Of a DNA stretch of 64,000 nucleotides, positions 54,386-62,421 are shown piece after piece. Below the pieces are notes generated by a model, which saw only the letters and a program-made list of their open reading frames with translations, made no database searches and was not told the DNA's origin. Origin of the DNA: a virus. A program made the translations under genes and the position numbers. The stretch lies in the IMG/VR virus record IMGVR_UViG_3300044796_000662, positions 186,001 through 250,000 of that record. One strand, given 5' to 3'. The first letter of the stretch is position 1; each line of letters starts with the position of its first letter.

Positions 54386-55860
54386 GTGCGCTCGAATTCC
54401 CGTCGCCAGTCTTCCGGCGTCAGAATGCGATTCATCTCGTCCTCTGTTCCTTGATGGAAGGACAGCGGAACGTCAATGTTGCCTGGGTTGGAACGGCTCC
54501 GAGGCCGCCCCAACGGCACAGCCTTGTGGTCTTCGGAGGTGAGAGCGTAAGGGTCCCCTGAGCCGATAGCTCCGATGCCGTCCGCCCGCATCTTGCCGTT
54601 GCCCCCATTGGTTGCCGCGTGGACGATGGGGACTTGGGGTGCCGGAGAGGGGGAGGGTGGCGCCGCCGTTGTCACGGGAGACGGTGCAGACACCGGCTGT
54701 GACACCGCAGGAGGCGTTGAGGGGGTAGCTTGAACCGCTGCGGTCTGAACAGGGACCGAAGCGACGGCCATGGGTGCAGACACGGACAGCACAAGAGGCT
54801 GCGCCCCCATCTGTTGGGGAACGGCGCCGTTGGACTGCGCGAGGCTCACGATGTCGCAGACAAGGCTGATCCGCGACACTGCCCGATGCCGAAGGAAGTA
54901 TTCGGCCAGCTTGGTGCACCCCGTGGTGAACCGCTGGTAGACCTGCTCGGCCAGTTGCCGGTCCACGTACACGAAGTCGGCCGCCATGTTGTTGGCAAGC
55001 CGGAACGAGTTCATGGCCGCCTCGGCAAGACCTGCGGCCACCTGGTCAGCGGGCACTCGCTCGCATGCCTGGTCCACGAGTTCGAGAGCCTGCTTGGGGT
55101 TCCCGAGCGCAAGGAGGATCTGGTAGTACGTCGAGACGACACTGAGGTGTAGGTACTCTCGAACAGACTCGACCGTGACCGACCCCATCTGGGCGATCAT
55201 CTCCAGCTTGTTCAAGATGTCCCGGACGTGCCCGCCCGAGTGATCGATCACGATCAACACCGCGTCGTCTTGGTACTCGACCTTCTCGGTTTCGAGCACC
55301 ATTCGCATCCGCCCGAGCACGTCCTCACGAGTGACCTTACGGATCGGGTACGTCTCGCAGCGGCTCTGGATGGTCCCGCGGATGTTCTGAGGCTCGGTCG
55401 TACAGAAGATACCGAGGAGCTTCTTCTCCTCGATGGGCTTGAGCAGGACGTCCTGAGCCTCCTTGCTCATCCGGTGCGCCTCGTCGAAGAGGTAGATGCG
55501 GATGGGCGCCCCCATGGGCGGCATGTACGGGAGGTCTTCGAGCAGGTCACGGACGTTGGCAACGCCGCCGTTACTAGCCGCGTCGCGCTCCGTGAAGGCA
55601 CTGGGCTGGTCCTCCAGAATCGCGAGGCACTGCTCGCAGACGTTGCAGGGCTCCCACTCCTCACGGTTCAAGTTCTGACAGAGGGCCGCCCTCGCCAGCA
55701 CACGGGCAAGGGTGGTCTTGCCCTGCCCGTGACCGCCCGCGAAGATGTAGGACGTGTTCAGGATGGTCCCGTTCCTCAAGCGAGCCTTGATGAGCTGGAC
55801 GGATCCCTCCTGACCGAGCACCTCGGAGAACTTGCGCGGGCGGTACTTAGTGTCCCACAT
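54367..55860 (-). CDS. DnaX-like clamp loader ATPase
   Basis: 497 residues. MWDTKYRPRKFSEVLGQE start, Walker A GGHGQGKTT (42-50), zinc finger C61, C72, C75, C78, Walker B IYLFDEAH (122-129) and SRC motif (166-168), all in DnaX (tau/gamma) order. Residues 170-330 form the expected lid and collar helices. A Pro/Ala/Ser-rich linker (~350-420) ends in a short basic and acidic tail, shorter than tau. With the DnaN-like gene it implies a phage-encoded processivity system; delta and delta-prime partners are not seen. No ribosome site; CGGTGTAG lies 19 bases upstream. Confidence 0.85.
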   Translation of the reverse strand: MWDTKYRPRKFSEVLGQEGSVQLIKARLRNGTILNTSYIFAGGHGQGKTTLARVLARAALCQNLNREEWEPCNVCEQCLAILEDQPSAFTERDAASNGGVANVRDLLEDLPYMPPMGAPIRIYLFDEAHRMSKEAQDVLLKPIEEKKLLGIFCTTEPQNIRGTIQSRCETYPIRKVTREDVLGRMRMVLETEKVEYQDDAVLIVIDHSGGHVRDILNKLEMIAQMGSVTVESVREYLHLSVVSTYYQILLALGNPKQALELVDQACERVPADQVAAGLAEAAMNSFRLANNMAADFVYVDRQLAEQVYQRFTTGCTKLAEYFLRHRAVSRISLVCDIVSLAQSNGAVPQQMGAQPLVLSVSAPMAVASVPVQTAAVQATPSTPPAVSQPVSAPSPVTTAAPPSPSPAPQVPIVHAATNGGNGKMRADGIGAIGSGDPYALTSEDHKAVPLGRPRSRSNPGNIDVPLSFHQGTEDEMNRILTPEDWRREFERTWPRRA

Positions 55861-55879
55861 GGTGCTTGGTTCGTGTCAG

Positions 55880-55887
55880 CTACACCG
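55880..55887 (-). promoter_or_regulatory. Candidate CGGTGTAG element
   Basis: CGGTGTAG in the 28-base gap upstream of the clamp-loader ATG (55860), overlapping the palindrome 55885-55905. The distance to ATG is 19 bases, longer than the 8-9 in the other four. Confidence 0.3.
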
Positions 55888-55905
55888 TTCAGGAATCCTG
55901 AACGG
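55885..55905. promoter_or_regulatory. Near-perfect 21-base palindrome, possible operator
   Basis: CCGTTCAGGA, one base, TCCTGAACGG: two perfect 10-base half sites around the stop codon at 55889. The tight centre favours a protein-binding dyad over an RNA hairpin, though a stem of eight with a short loop is possible. Confidence 0.4.
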
Positions 55906-56380
55906 TTTCCTCTGCGATGCTGGCGCTGACGACGTCGTTGACCAAGTCCTCGATCTTGACGTCCTTGGCGATCGAAACGAAGCCGTTCAGCTCCTCATTC
56001 CAGGCGCCGTGACGCTGAAGGATGGACGAGAACTCCTGGACGTCCGGCTTGCGGATCTTCCAGGACATCTCCCCCGACTTCTCGTCTTCCTCGCCGTAGC
56101 AGCGCTCCAGGAGGTGGTCGATGAGAGCCGTCCTCTGTTCGACGCCCAGCTCGTTGAACTCGTCCAGAGCGACTTCGATCAGGAAGTCCACCTCCAGAAG
56201 GAACTGAAGAACGCCAGAGATCTTGCGGACCTTGCCCAGGACAGGGCGACCGGACTCCTTGGAGGCCGTGTCCACGTAGATGTACTTGACGCGGGCCGTG
56301 GCCAGCTCGGGGTGGTAGCTCGGGATGAGCTTCAACGCGATCTGCTCCACCGTGTCGGCAATTCCGTAAACCTTAGCCAT
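55889..56380 (-). CDS. Degenerate phage metallopeptidase-like protein
   Basis: 163 residues matching the size and landmarks of the putative phage metallopeptidase family: ARVKYIYVDTASKESGRPVL, GVLQFLLEVDFLIEVALDEF, RTALIDH, then WKIRKPDVQEFSSILQRHGAW. In active-looking relatives the motif is HELxH followed later by HDxxEF. Here these read H89-LLER-93 and K111-P112-D113, so the general-base Glu and two zinc His are missing. It is probably a non-catalytic binding protein. It lies between primase and clamp loader, so a replisome accessory role is conceivable. Confidence 0.6.
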   Translation of the reverse strand: MAKVYGIADTVEQIALKLIPSYHPELATARVKYIYVDTASKESGRPVLGKVRKISGVLQFLLEVDFLIEVALDEFNELGVEQRTALIDHLLERCYGEEDEKSGEMSWKIRKPDVQEFSSILQRHGAWNEELNGFVSIAKDVKIEDLVNDVVSASIAEETVQDS

Positions 56381-57101
56381 CGTTTCTCTCCATCAGGCGG
56401 TTGAAGGGCTCTACACCCTCCCGAATGAATTTGCCGAGATACTCTTCACCCCGAAGCTCCCAGAGGTCCCCTGGGTCCTTCGTCATCTTGCCGTTGGGCA
56501 TGGGCAACTTGGCCCAACGGATGCCCTCGATCTGGTACTCACGCCCATGCTCCTTGTAGAAGCTGGCGGCGGCCTTTTGGCCAGTGGTGTCATTATCATA
56601 CGCAAGCACGATACGCTTGCATGTTCTCCGCAGCGTGGCGAGAAAGGGCCCAACGACACGTGCGGTCATGGTCGCGACCACCGCTGGGGAATGCCTCTGG
56701 ACCGGGAACAGGTCGTTGGCCCCCTCAACGAGGGTCACCGATTCCGTGGCCCAAATGTGCGGCATCGCCTGCCCGAGTCCGAAGAGGATCGGCTCCCCGG
56801 TATCGAGCATGAAGTTCGAGTTGAACTTGCGGCTCCTGTCCACGGGGCGGAACTGCACCCCACGGATCTCCCCGAGCGCGTTGGTCAACGGATAGACGAA
56901 CACGTCGTCAAGAACCGTCCCCGAACCGTACTGTTTGAGGAACTTCGGATCGTAGTCCAACGGCGGAAGCGTCCGCTTCAAGTAGCCGATGTTGTACTCC
57001 CTGATCTGCTCGTCGGAACAGCCGCGGACGTTGAGCGCCTCGACCACCCGCTCTGTCATGAGCGAGCGGGCGTACTCGACTAGTTGATCAAGCCACGCCA
57101 T
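56373..57101 (-). CDS. DnaG-type primase catalytic domain (TOPRIM)
   Basis: 242 residues. The RNA polymerase-domain segment VFVYPLTNALGEIRGVQFRP (67-86) and SRKFNSNF (90-97) are followed by TOPRIM motifs VTLVEGANDLF (E126, D130) and IVLAYDNDTTGQKA (D169, D171), with a final KDPGDLWELRG. Primases make RNA primers for lagging-strand synthesis. There is no N-terminal CHC2 zinc finger and no C-terminal helicase domain, so those functions must come from another gene or the host. The ATG overlaps the upstream gene by 14 bases. Confidence 0.8.
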   Translation of the reverse strand: MAWLDQLVEYARSLMTERVVEALNVRGCSDEQIREYNIGYLKRTLPPLDYDPKFLKQYGSGTVLDDVFVYPLTNALGEIRGVQFRPVDRSRKFNSNFMLDTGEPILFGLGQAMPHIWATESVTLVEGANDLFPVQRHSPAVVATMTARVVGPFLATLRRTCKRIVLAYDNDTTGQKAAASFYKEHGREYQIEGIRWAKLPMPNGKMTKDPGDLWELRGEEYLGKFIREGVEPFNRLMERNDG

Positions 57102-57723
57102 CGCCGACCACCATGATTGCCCGATCCGCCCTCTGGATCATGAGCCCCAGGTAATCGCCCACGCGCGTATACAGGCCCGCGAACTCCGGGTGTGTCGAGA
57201 CCAACGCTGCCCCGGGGGGGAGGTCGGCCGTCATCACCTGCATGTCGTCCACGGTTGCCACGTATCCTTGCGCCTTCATCATCTGGGAGGCCCACTTGGG
57301 ATCGAAGTCTGGACCGCAGATGTCCGGGAGAACGCTCTCTGGGACAACCAGAAGAGCCGGTTCAAGACCCAACCCTCGTAGGCGGGTGACCGCCTCTGTT
57401 ACGCTGTTACACCGATTGCCCCACTGATTTTTCAGGGAAAAATCGAGCAGTGACATGTACAGCTCGATGACGAGCTGCTCCTCTTCGTCCACTGGAACCT
57501 CGGAGAAACCGTACCGAGCCGTCCCGCGAACAGAGCTTCGTCGCGTCTGTACGAACTGACGCGCTGCGTTCGTGGACAGAAGCGGCTCTACGTCATCGGG
57601 GACCTCAAGCTCATTCAGTGCCGGGCGCGAGGAGACCCCCGACCGGATGGAGGCTTGAAGTTTCTCCGGCATCCGCATGTTGCGCCGCTCGGGCACGAAG
57701 AGGCGCCCCAACACCGTTGCCAC
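57088..57723 (-). CDS. Hypothetical protein between primase and Cys-rich gene
   Basis: 211 residues, unrecognised. Mixed alpha/beta: basic N-terminus, VPVDEEEQLVIELYMSLLDF, LRGLGLEPALLVVPESVLPD, then LPPGAALVSTHPEFAGLYTR and LMIQRADRAIMVVGDG. The second half looks like an alpha/beta domain with alternating hydrophobic strands. No catalytic motif is evident. Overlap with primase suggests they are made together. Confidence 0.55.
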   Translation of the reverse strand: MATVLGRLFVPERRNMRMPEKLQASIRSGVSSRPALNELEVPDDVEPLLSTNAARQFVQTRRSSVRGTARYGFSEVPVDEEEQLVIELYMSLLDFSLKNQWGNRCNSVTEAVTRLRGLGLEPALLVVPESVLPDICGPDFDPKWASQMMKAQGYVATVDDMQVMTADLPPGAALVSTHPEFAGLYTRVGDYLGLMIQRADRAIMVVGDGVA

Positions 57724-57726
57724 GGG

Positions 57727-58293
57727 TCACTCCTCGACGATGGGCAGCGACGGCTTGGACTGAACAGGCTCCCACGGAGGTAGAAGCTTCTCCGGGTCCT
57801 CCGGCTGGCTCAAGGGTTCGACCTGGATGCGCAGGAGCTTGTACCAGAGGCGCTTCCACCAGGGGATGTCCGGCACCTGCATCTTGTTGATCGCCCATAG
57901 CAACCCGTAGACCTCGGGCATGTTGACCCTGAGCCAGTCCGGATCCTTGAGCTGTTGCGCGAAGTCGTTCCAGATCGTCTTCTTGTTGGCCTTGGGGTTG
58001 AAGTACGGGCAGCGCTGAGCGTCGATGGGCTCCTCGCAAATCGTACCCGGCCAGTCCTCGACGCTTGAGGCGCCGAGCATGCAAAGACCCATCGACGGCG
58101 TTCCAGGGGACGTCCCGATGCGGTTGTAGTTCTCGTTGACCTCGCCCGCGATGCGCTTGCGCACGTCCAGCGGGTGCCGATAGTTGTGCGTACAGAGGTG
58201 CGGGAGCCGGTGCTCCGCGAGCTTCACTCTGGCGGTCAGCTCTTCTACGAGCAGAAACCTGATCCGCGCTTCGATCTCGGTTGCATCTCTCAT
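57727..58293 (-). CDS. Cys-containing hypothetical protein
   Basis: 188 residues. Four Cys in the first half: PHLCTHNYRHPLD (C34), GLCMLG (C71), GTICEEPIDAQRCPYFNPKA (C85, C94). A helical second half contains LKDPDWLRVNMPEVYGLLWA and PWWKRLWYKLLRIQV. The four Cys could hold a zinc or Fe-S cluster; the leading C-x-H-N resembles the first Cys of the modules at 46434-48437. It lies next to the Rad50 C-half gene (4-base overlap). Function unknown. Confidence 0.55.
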   Translation of the reverse strand: MRDATEIEARIRFLLVEELTARVKLAEHRLPHLCTHNYRHPLDVRKRIAGEVNENYNRIGTSPGTPSMGLCMLGASSVEDWPGTICEEPIDAQRCPYFNPKANKKTIWNDFAQQLKDPDWLRVNMPEVYGLLWAINKMQVPDIPWWKRLWYKLLRIQVEPLSQPEDPEKLLPPWEPVQSKPSLPIVEE

Positions 58294-58985
58294 TTGGGTC
58301 CTCGGAGCCGTTTCAGGCCCAGTGACCAGGTTGTATCAGAAGATTGCTCTTCGAAGCCCTGGTAGGCAGACTTCGCGTGGTCCAAGAACGCCTGGTTGTG
58401 CGTGACGAGAAGGATCGGGATGTTCGTCGTTTCCGACAACTTCCTGAGGAACTGGCCGGTCTGATCCACGTAGTAGTCACTGACGGCCGACAGAGTCTCA
58501 TCCAGGAACAGGACAGGGAACTTCTTGAGGCGCATGAGCGCCAAGAGCCGCAGCGTCAAAGACGCGATGCTCGACACACCACCGCCCGTTGTTTCTAGCG
58601 GCGGTCCGACGATCTCGATGTCGTTCTGCGTGCGCTTGACGAGCAGGTCGATGGAGACCTTCCCTCGGGACTGACCGACCTCAGCCTGAAAGGAGAGGTC
58701 GATGTCGAAGAAGATGGACTTGAGCCCCTCGGTCACGATGGACTCGATGGCCTTCACCTGGTCCATGACCAGCTTGTCCATGAGCAGGCGAAGAAGCTCC
58801 CCTGTTTTGGAGAGCTTCTCCACCCGCTCGGACAACACCGTGATCTCCCTCGCCGTCTTGTCCCGCTGCTGGACAAGGGAGTCCCTCCGCGTCTGAACAC
58901 GGGTCGCGGAGGTCTTGAGTGCTTCAACCCTGGTCTTCCAGGCGTCGGTCACTCGTACGACGGCATGAACCGAGTCACCGTGCAT
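58290..58985 (-). CDS. SbcC/Rad50-like C-terminal half (signature + Walker B)
   Basis: 231 residues, ATG at 58985 with AGGAG at seven bases. A coiled coil of about 60 residues (RDSLVQQRDKTAREITVLSE) leads to the ATPase C-lobe: ETTGGGVSSIASLTLRL (signature, 131-147), PVLFLDETLSAVS (Walker B D162/E163 and D-loop, 157-169) and LLVTHNQAF (H196). It has no Walker A, which is on a separate protein (62422-63666). Such lobes must pair to form an active ATPase. The gene starts inside the end of the clamp gene (37-base overlap). This looks like a naturally divided Rad50/gp46. Confidence 0.8.
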   Translation of the reverse strand: MHGDSVHAVVRVTDAWKTRVEALKTSATRVQTRRDSLVQQRDKTAREITVLSERVEKLSKTGELLRLLMDKLVMDQVKAIESIVTEGLKSIFFDIDLSFQAEVGQSRGKVSIDLLVKRTQNDIEIVGPPLETTGGGVSSIASLTLRLLALMRLKKFPVLFLDETLSAVSDYYVDQTGQFLRKLSETTNIPILLVTHNQAFLDHAKSAYQGFEEQSSDTTWSLGLKRLRGPK

Positions 58986-60247
58986 GAGATTGCTCCTGCC
59001 GGAACCTGCCCTCCCTCGGGCAGTTCACCGGCCACCGTCTTGCCCTCGGCATCGAGGTAGAACCTGTCGATGGTCCGGAGGTAGGCGCCACCCTTGGGGC
59101 GCTTCTCGCTCGGGTCGATCGGGTAGACCCGAAGCTCGACGGTGCCACCCTCGGCGTCCTTGAACAGCGAGAGGAGCTGCTTGCGGTTGATGAACGGCTC
59201 CAGGGTACGGTCGGGCTCCGCCAGCGACGAGTCCTTGCCGACGCTGATGAACATGCTCTTGATGCCCTTGGCGTTACCCTCGGCCGCCTCCAACTGAAGA
59301 GTGTTGGAGTCCTTGTTCCAGAGGAGCCGCACCTTGTCGTGCTTGTCCCCCAGCTCCTCGCCCATGTAGCCGAGCGCGTCGATCATCTCGGCCTTGGGGA
59401 TCTTGAAGACGAACTTGTCGCCGCCGAGCCCGTAGTACGAGTGCTTGGCGTGCAGCTTCGTGGTGTGCGTCCAGCCGAAGACCCGGCTTTCCGACTCGTC
59501 GCAGACGAAGGTCTTCGTGTCCGTAGACTTGATGACCGCCGTCCCCTCGATCTTGCCGAGGAAGCTGAGAAGCAGACCGAGATGCTCGGCCTTGAGCGCG
59601 AAGCTCTTGCCCTTGAACGCCTCGCAGTCGAAGTAGAACGCCTGCGAACCGTTGGCAGCGTAGAGCACGCCGTCACCCTTCTCGTAGGGCTTGATCATCT
59701 GACCCTTGTTCTTCGGGTCCTCGACCTCCGCGTCCTTGTCGAACATCTGGATGGTCTTGTGCTGATCCTCGGCACGGGGATTGTTCTCCCCGTGGAAGTC
59801 CTTGGACAGACTGAGAGCCTTGCGAAGGACGGCGGCGGGGAACTTGCCGGTCTCCTTGGCGGCCTTCAGCTCCTTGTCGAAGGTAGCCAGCCACTTCGGG
59901 TCGAAGGCGGGGCGGGTGCCGCCGGCCCCACGCCCGGGGTCGTAGCTGACGCTGAACTGGTCGCCATCCCTCTTGGACTCGAAGCTGATCGGGCCCGAGA
60001 AATACTTGAACGCCCCGATCGATTCGTACGGGTAGGCGAAGACGCCCTCACCATCCGCGTCGAAGATGTCCATGCGTGCCCGAGCGACATGGTTCGCGTC
60101 GGCCGAGTACATGTACCCCTCGGTCGAGTTGCGGATGTAGAAGAGGAAGCCCGTGTCCCTCTCCTTGTTGCACGCCCTGGGGACCACCGTCTGAACGGCG
60201 TCGATCGCGGCGTTCAGGTGGGCGGCTTGCACTGAGAACTTGATCAT
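58949..60247 (-). CDS. DnaN-like DNA sliding clamp
   Basis: 432 residues from the ATG at 60247 (GAGG six bases upstream; two in-frame ATGs just before it are less good). It starts IKFSVQAAHLNAAIDAVQTV, as beta clamps do, and ends ISCTVTRFMPSYE, comparable to the C-terminal strand of DnaN. The middle shows three repeated beta-rich domains with inserts (MIKPYEKGDGVLYAANGSQA, GKSFALKAEHLGLLLSFLGK). At 432 residues it is somewhat longer than bacterial DnaN (~370). With the DnaX-like protein it would tether polymerase to DNA. Assignment is by N/C-terminal pattern and context. Confidence 0.6.
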   Translation of the reverse strand: MIKFSVQAAHLNAAIDAVQTVVPRACNKERDTGFLFYIRNSTEGYMYSADANHVARARMDIFDADGEGVFAYPYESIGAFKYFSGPISFESKRDGDQFSVSYDPGRGAGGTRPAFDPKWLATFDKELKAAKETGKFPAAVLRKALSLSKDFHGENNPRAEDQHKTIQMFDKDAEVEDPKNKGQMIKPYEKGDGVLYAANGSQAFYFDCEAFKGKSFALKAEHLGLLLSFLGKIEGTAVIKSTDTKTFVCDESESRVFGWTHTTKLHAKHSYYGLGGDKFVFKIPKAEMIDALGYMGEELGDKHDKVRLLWNKDSNTLQLEAAEGNAKGIKSMFISVGKDSSLAEPDRTLEPFINRKQLLSLFKDAEGGTVELRVYPIDPSEKRPKGGAYLRTIDRFYLDAEGKTVAGELPEGGQVPAGAISCTVTRFMPSYE

Positions 60248-60255
60248 GTTCATCC

Positions 60256-60528
60256 TCATTTCTTCTCGTAGGCCGAGAAGGCTGACTCGGTCTTCGTCAA
60301 GTCGGACTCGTACTCACCGAGCATCTGTTCGAGTTCCGCTTTGGCCTTGTCCCGCTCCCCCACGAGAGTCTTCGGGTCGTAGCCGGCGGCCTTGATCTCC
60401 TTGATCAGAGCCGCCAGTTCCTCTTTCTTGGCCTGAAGCTGGCCGCCGAACTGGGCCTTTTTGGTAGCCACAGCGTCCGTTCGCTTCTGAAGGTCGTCGA
60501 TCTTCTTCTTGATCTCGTCGGGCGTCAT
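60256..60528 (-). CDS. Small coiled-coil protein
   Basis: 90 residues, almost entirely one charged helix hairpin: TPDEIKKKIDDLQKRTDAVA, then AKKEELAALIKEIKAAGYDP, and AKAELEQMLGEYESDLTKTE. It lies inside the Rad50/Mre11 gene group and ends in an overlap with the clamp gene region. It could be the missing part of the Rad50 coiled coil or a clamp partner; both are inference. Confidence 0.55.
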   Translation of the reverse strand: MTPDEIKKKIDDLQKRTDAVATKKAQFGGQLQAKKEELAALIKEIKAAGYDPKTLVGERDKAKAELEQMLGEYESDLTKTESAFSAYEKK

Positions 60529-60546
60529 GTGTCTTCCTCTGTCGGC

Positions 60547-61434
60547 TTATTCGTCGATAGCGACATCCTCTACACCTGACGCTGGGGAAATCTGAGGACG
60601 ATTTTCAGAGGTCATTACCTGGCCTTCCGGGCACGCGAAGACGAACGGGCAGAAGCCGCAGGCACCCTTCTTCGCCCTGGCGGGGAACGCCTGTGCGGCA
60701 ATCGGCAGCCTCTTTCGCTGTTCGATCTCCTCGATGGTACGTATGACCGTCTCTTGCAGCTCGTCTACGGCGTCCCGCGTGGGGACTGACCAGTCCACAG
60801 CCTCGTCGGGCGGGAAGCGCCAGAAAACGAACGCCACCTGGTCGGGGAGCGACCCTGTCTTGCGGCGGTGAAGCATCGAGTACCAGTGGAGCTGCTCGAT
60901 GTCCACGTACTTGTCCCGGTGCCTTGAGCCCTTACCATCGAGGATGATGAGGTCCCCGAGGGGGTGCAGACGTCGCATCCGGAAGTCACAGCGTCCCCCG
61001 AGCATGTGCCCGCTGATCTCGGAGTCCAGCTTCACCTCTGCGGCCGCATCCGTACCGAGCAGCTTGAACTTGCGGATGATGGCAAGGCTGTTCGGGATCG
61101 CCTCTCGGATCTCCTGTATGACCTGGTCCAGAGAGTGCGGGCCGTTCTTCTTGAGCTTGGGATCCTTCCAGTTGAAGATCCCGCCGCCCTTGATCTCGTT
61201 ACGCATCGTCTCGGCAACGACAGAGGACACCCGACTGAGCATCTCTTTGGCGGGATCGGGGAGCTTCCACATCTTGTCGCGGTAGAAGTGCTCGACGATG
61301 ATGCCGATGCAAGACCCGTAGAGCATGTTCACCCGGTTCTCGGGCGTCGGCACCTTGGTCTTGTTGACGTACGAGTGCCAATACTGCCTGGGGCACTCCC
61401 TGTACTTCTTGAACCCGGAGTAGGAGAGGTACAT
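60547..61434 (-). CDS. Cas4/RecB-type PD-(D/E)XK nuclease with Fe-S cluster
   Basis: 295 residues. N-terminal YSGFKKYRECPRQYW supplies C14; C-terminal CGFCPFVFACPEG supplies C259, C262 and C268, the 1+3 Cys arrangement of Fe-S nucleases (Cas4, AddB). Nuclease core: EHF (48-50), GGRCDF (D150), LIILDGKGS (D166, K168) and the QLHWY motif (Q181, Y185). Such enzymes process DNA ends with 5' or 3' polarity. It overlaps the SbcD-like gene by one base (start and stop share it), so end resection by this cluster is a reasonable inference. Confidence 0.82.
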   Translation of the reverse strand: MYLSYSGFKKYRECPRQYWHSYVNKTKVPTPENRVNMLYGSCIGIIVEHFYRDKMWKLPDPAKEMLSRVSSVVAETMRNEIKGGGIFNWKDPKLKKNGPHSLDQVIQEIREAIPNSLAIIRKFKLLGTDAAAEVKLDSEISGHMLGGRCDFRMRRLHPLGDLIILDGKGSRHRDKYVDIEQLHWYSMLHRRKTGSLPDQVAFVFWRFPPDEAVDWSVPTRDAVDELQETVIRTIEEIEQRKRLPIAAQAFPARAKKGACGFCPFVFACPEGQVMTSENRPQISPASGVEDVAIDE

Positions 61435-62420
61435 TAGCCCACGCCCGTTTCTGCTCTTGCGCGTTCCAGGTAGTCGATGGCGAGCTGCTTGACGTCGGAA
61501 GCGAACGAGAGCCCCTGGATGTTGGCCTCGATGGTCTGCGACACGTCAAAGGACGCCTCGCTCTGCAACCGCTCAATGAACTGGTCGATGTTCTCGTGCT
61601 CGCGCTCTGCGCGTTCCTTGCGTTCGAGGTCGAACACTTCGGACGCCGGCGCGACGGACAGCAACAGAGGAGTAATCTCGGCACGCCCCGGCTCGAAGCC
61701 CAAGAGTGCCACCTTTGGGGATCGCTGAAGGTTCTCGTTGATGAGAGCCCCGCGGCTGACAGCACCGAGATTGACGAACTGCTTGCCCCCGAGCTGAACG
61801 ATCCCCTGATCCTTGTGCCAGTGCCCGAAGCACCACACATCTGGACCGTCCTTCGTGACAAGCTGGTCGTACCGGAAGACAGGCTCGTTGAAGAATTCGC
61901 GCACGTTCGGGGGCGGTTCCTCTCCTGCCAGCGAGTGCACGATGGCCACGAGGAAGTCATCACCCGGCTGCTTCTGAATGGCCCTCAGGTCGTCAGCGGT
62001 ACGGTTCGCACTGTAAGGCACCCCGACCACTCGCACGCGCATCCCGCCGTCCTCGAAGACCGTGCTCCGCAAGTGCCGAAAGACCCCCGTCTCGTAGAGA
62101 ACACCCAGAGGTTGACCGGCCACGCTGTCGAGTCGGTTGTAGGCGATGTCGTGGTTGCCCTCGACGCAATACGTGGGCACCCCATACGTGTTGTGCACGC
62201 TAGCCGTTTCCACAACGATCGCGTGGGGGTTGCGACTGGCAGCCTTGATGTGGAAGTAGTCGCCCCCATCGAGGACGGCCTTGACCTCATGCTCCTTGGA
62301 GAAAGCCCCGATCTGCCGGAGGTTGGACCAGATCTCCGCGGGGTAGTCCGCCTTCCAGGAGGAAGGGCTACGGTCGCAGAGATGGGTGTCTGTCCGGTAG
62401 AGCAGAGAGACGCGCGGCAT
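61434..62420 (-). CDS. SbcD/Mre11-like nuclease
   Basis: 328 residues. Calcineurin-like phosphoesterase motifs in order: RTDTHL (D11, H13), DGGDYFH (D54), VEGNHD (N89, H90, D91), AIVHS (H162), CFGHWHKD (H200, H202). These bind two manganese ions in Mre11. The C-terminal third is charged and helical (LERKERAEREHENIDQFIER), the region that contacts Rad50 in the family. It sits one base after the Rad50 N-half gene, as T4 gp47/gp46 or sbcCD genes are paired. Confidence 0.88.
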   Translation of the reverse strand: MPRVSLLYRTDTHLCDRSPSSWKADYPAEIWSNLRQIGAFSKEHEVKAVLDGGDYFHIKAASRNPHAIVVETASVHNTYGVPTYCVEGNHDIAYNRLDSVAGQPLGVLYETGVFRHLRSTVFEDGGMRVRVVGVPYSANRTADDLRAIQKQPGDDFLVAIVHSLAGEEPPPNVREFFNEPVFRYDQLVTKDGPDVWCFGHWHKDQGIVQLGGKQFVNLGAVSRGALINENLQRSPKVALLGFEPGRAEITPLLLSVAPASEVFDLERKERAEREHENIDQFIERLQSEASFDVSQTIEANIQGLSFASDVKQLAIDYLERARAETGVG

Positions 62421-62421
62421 A

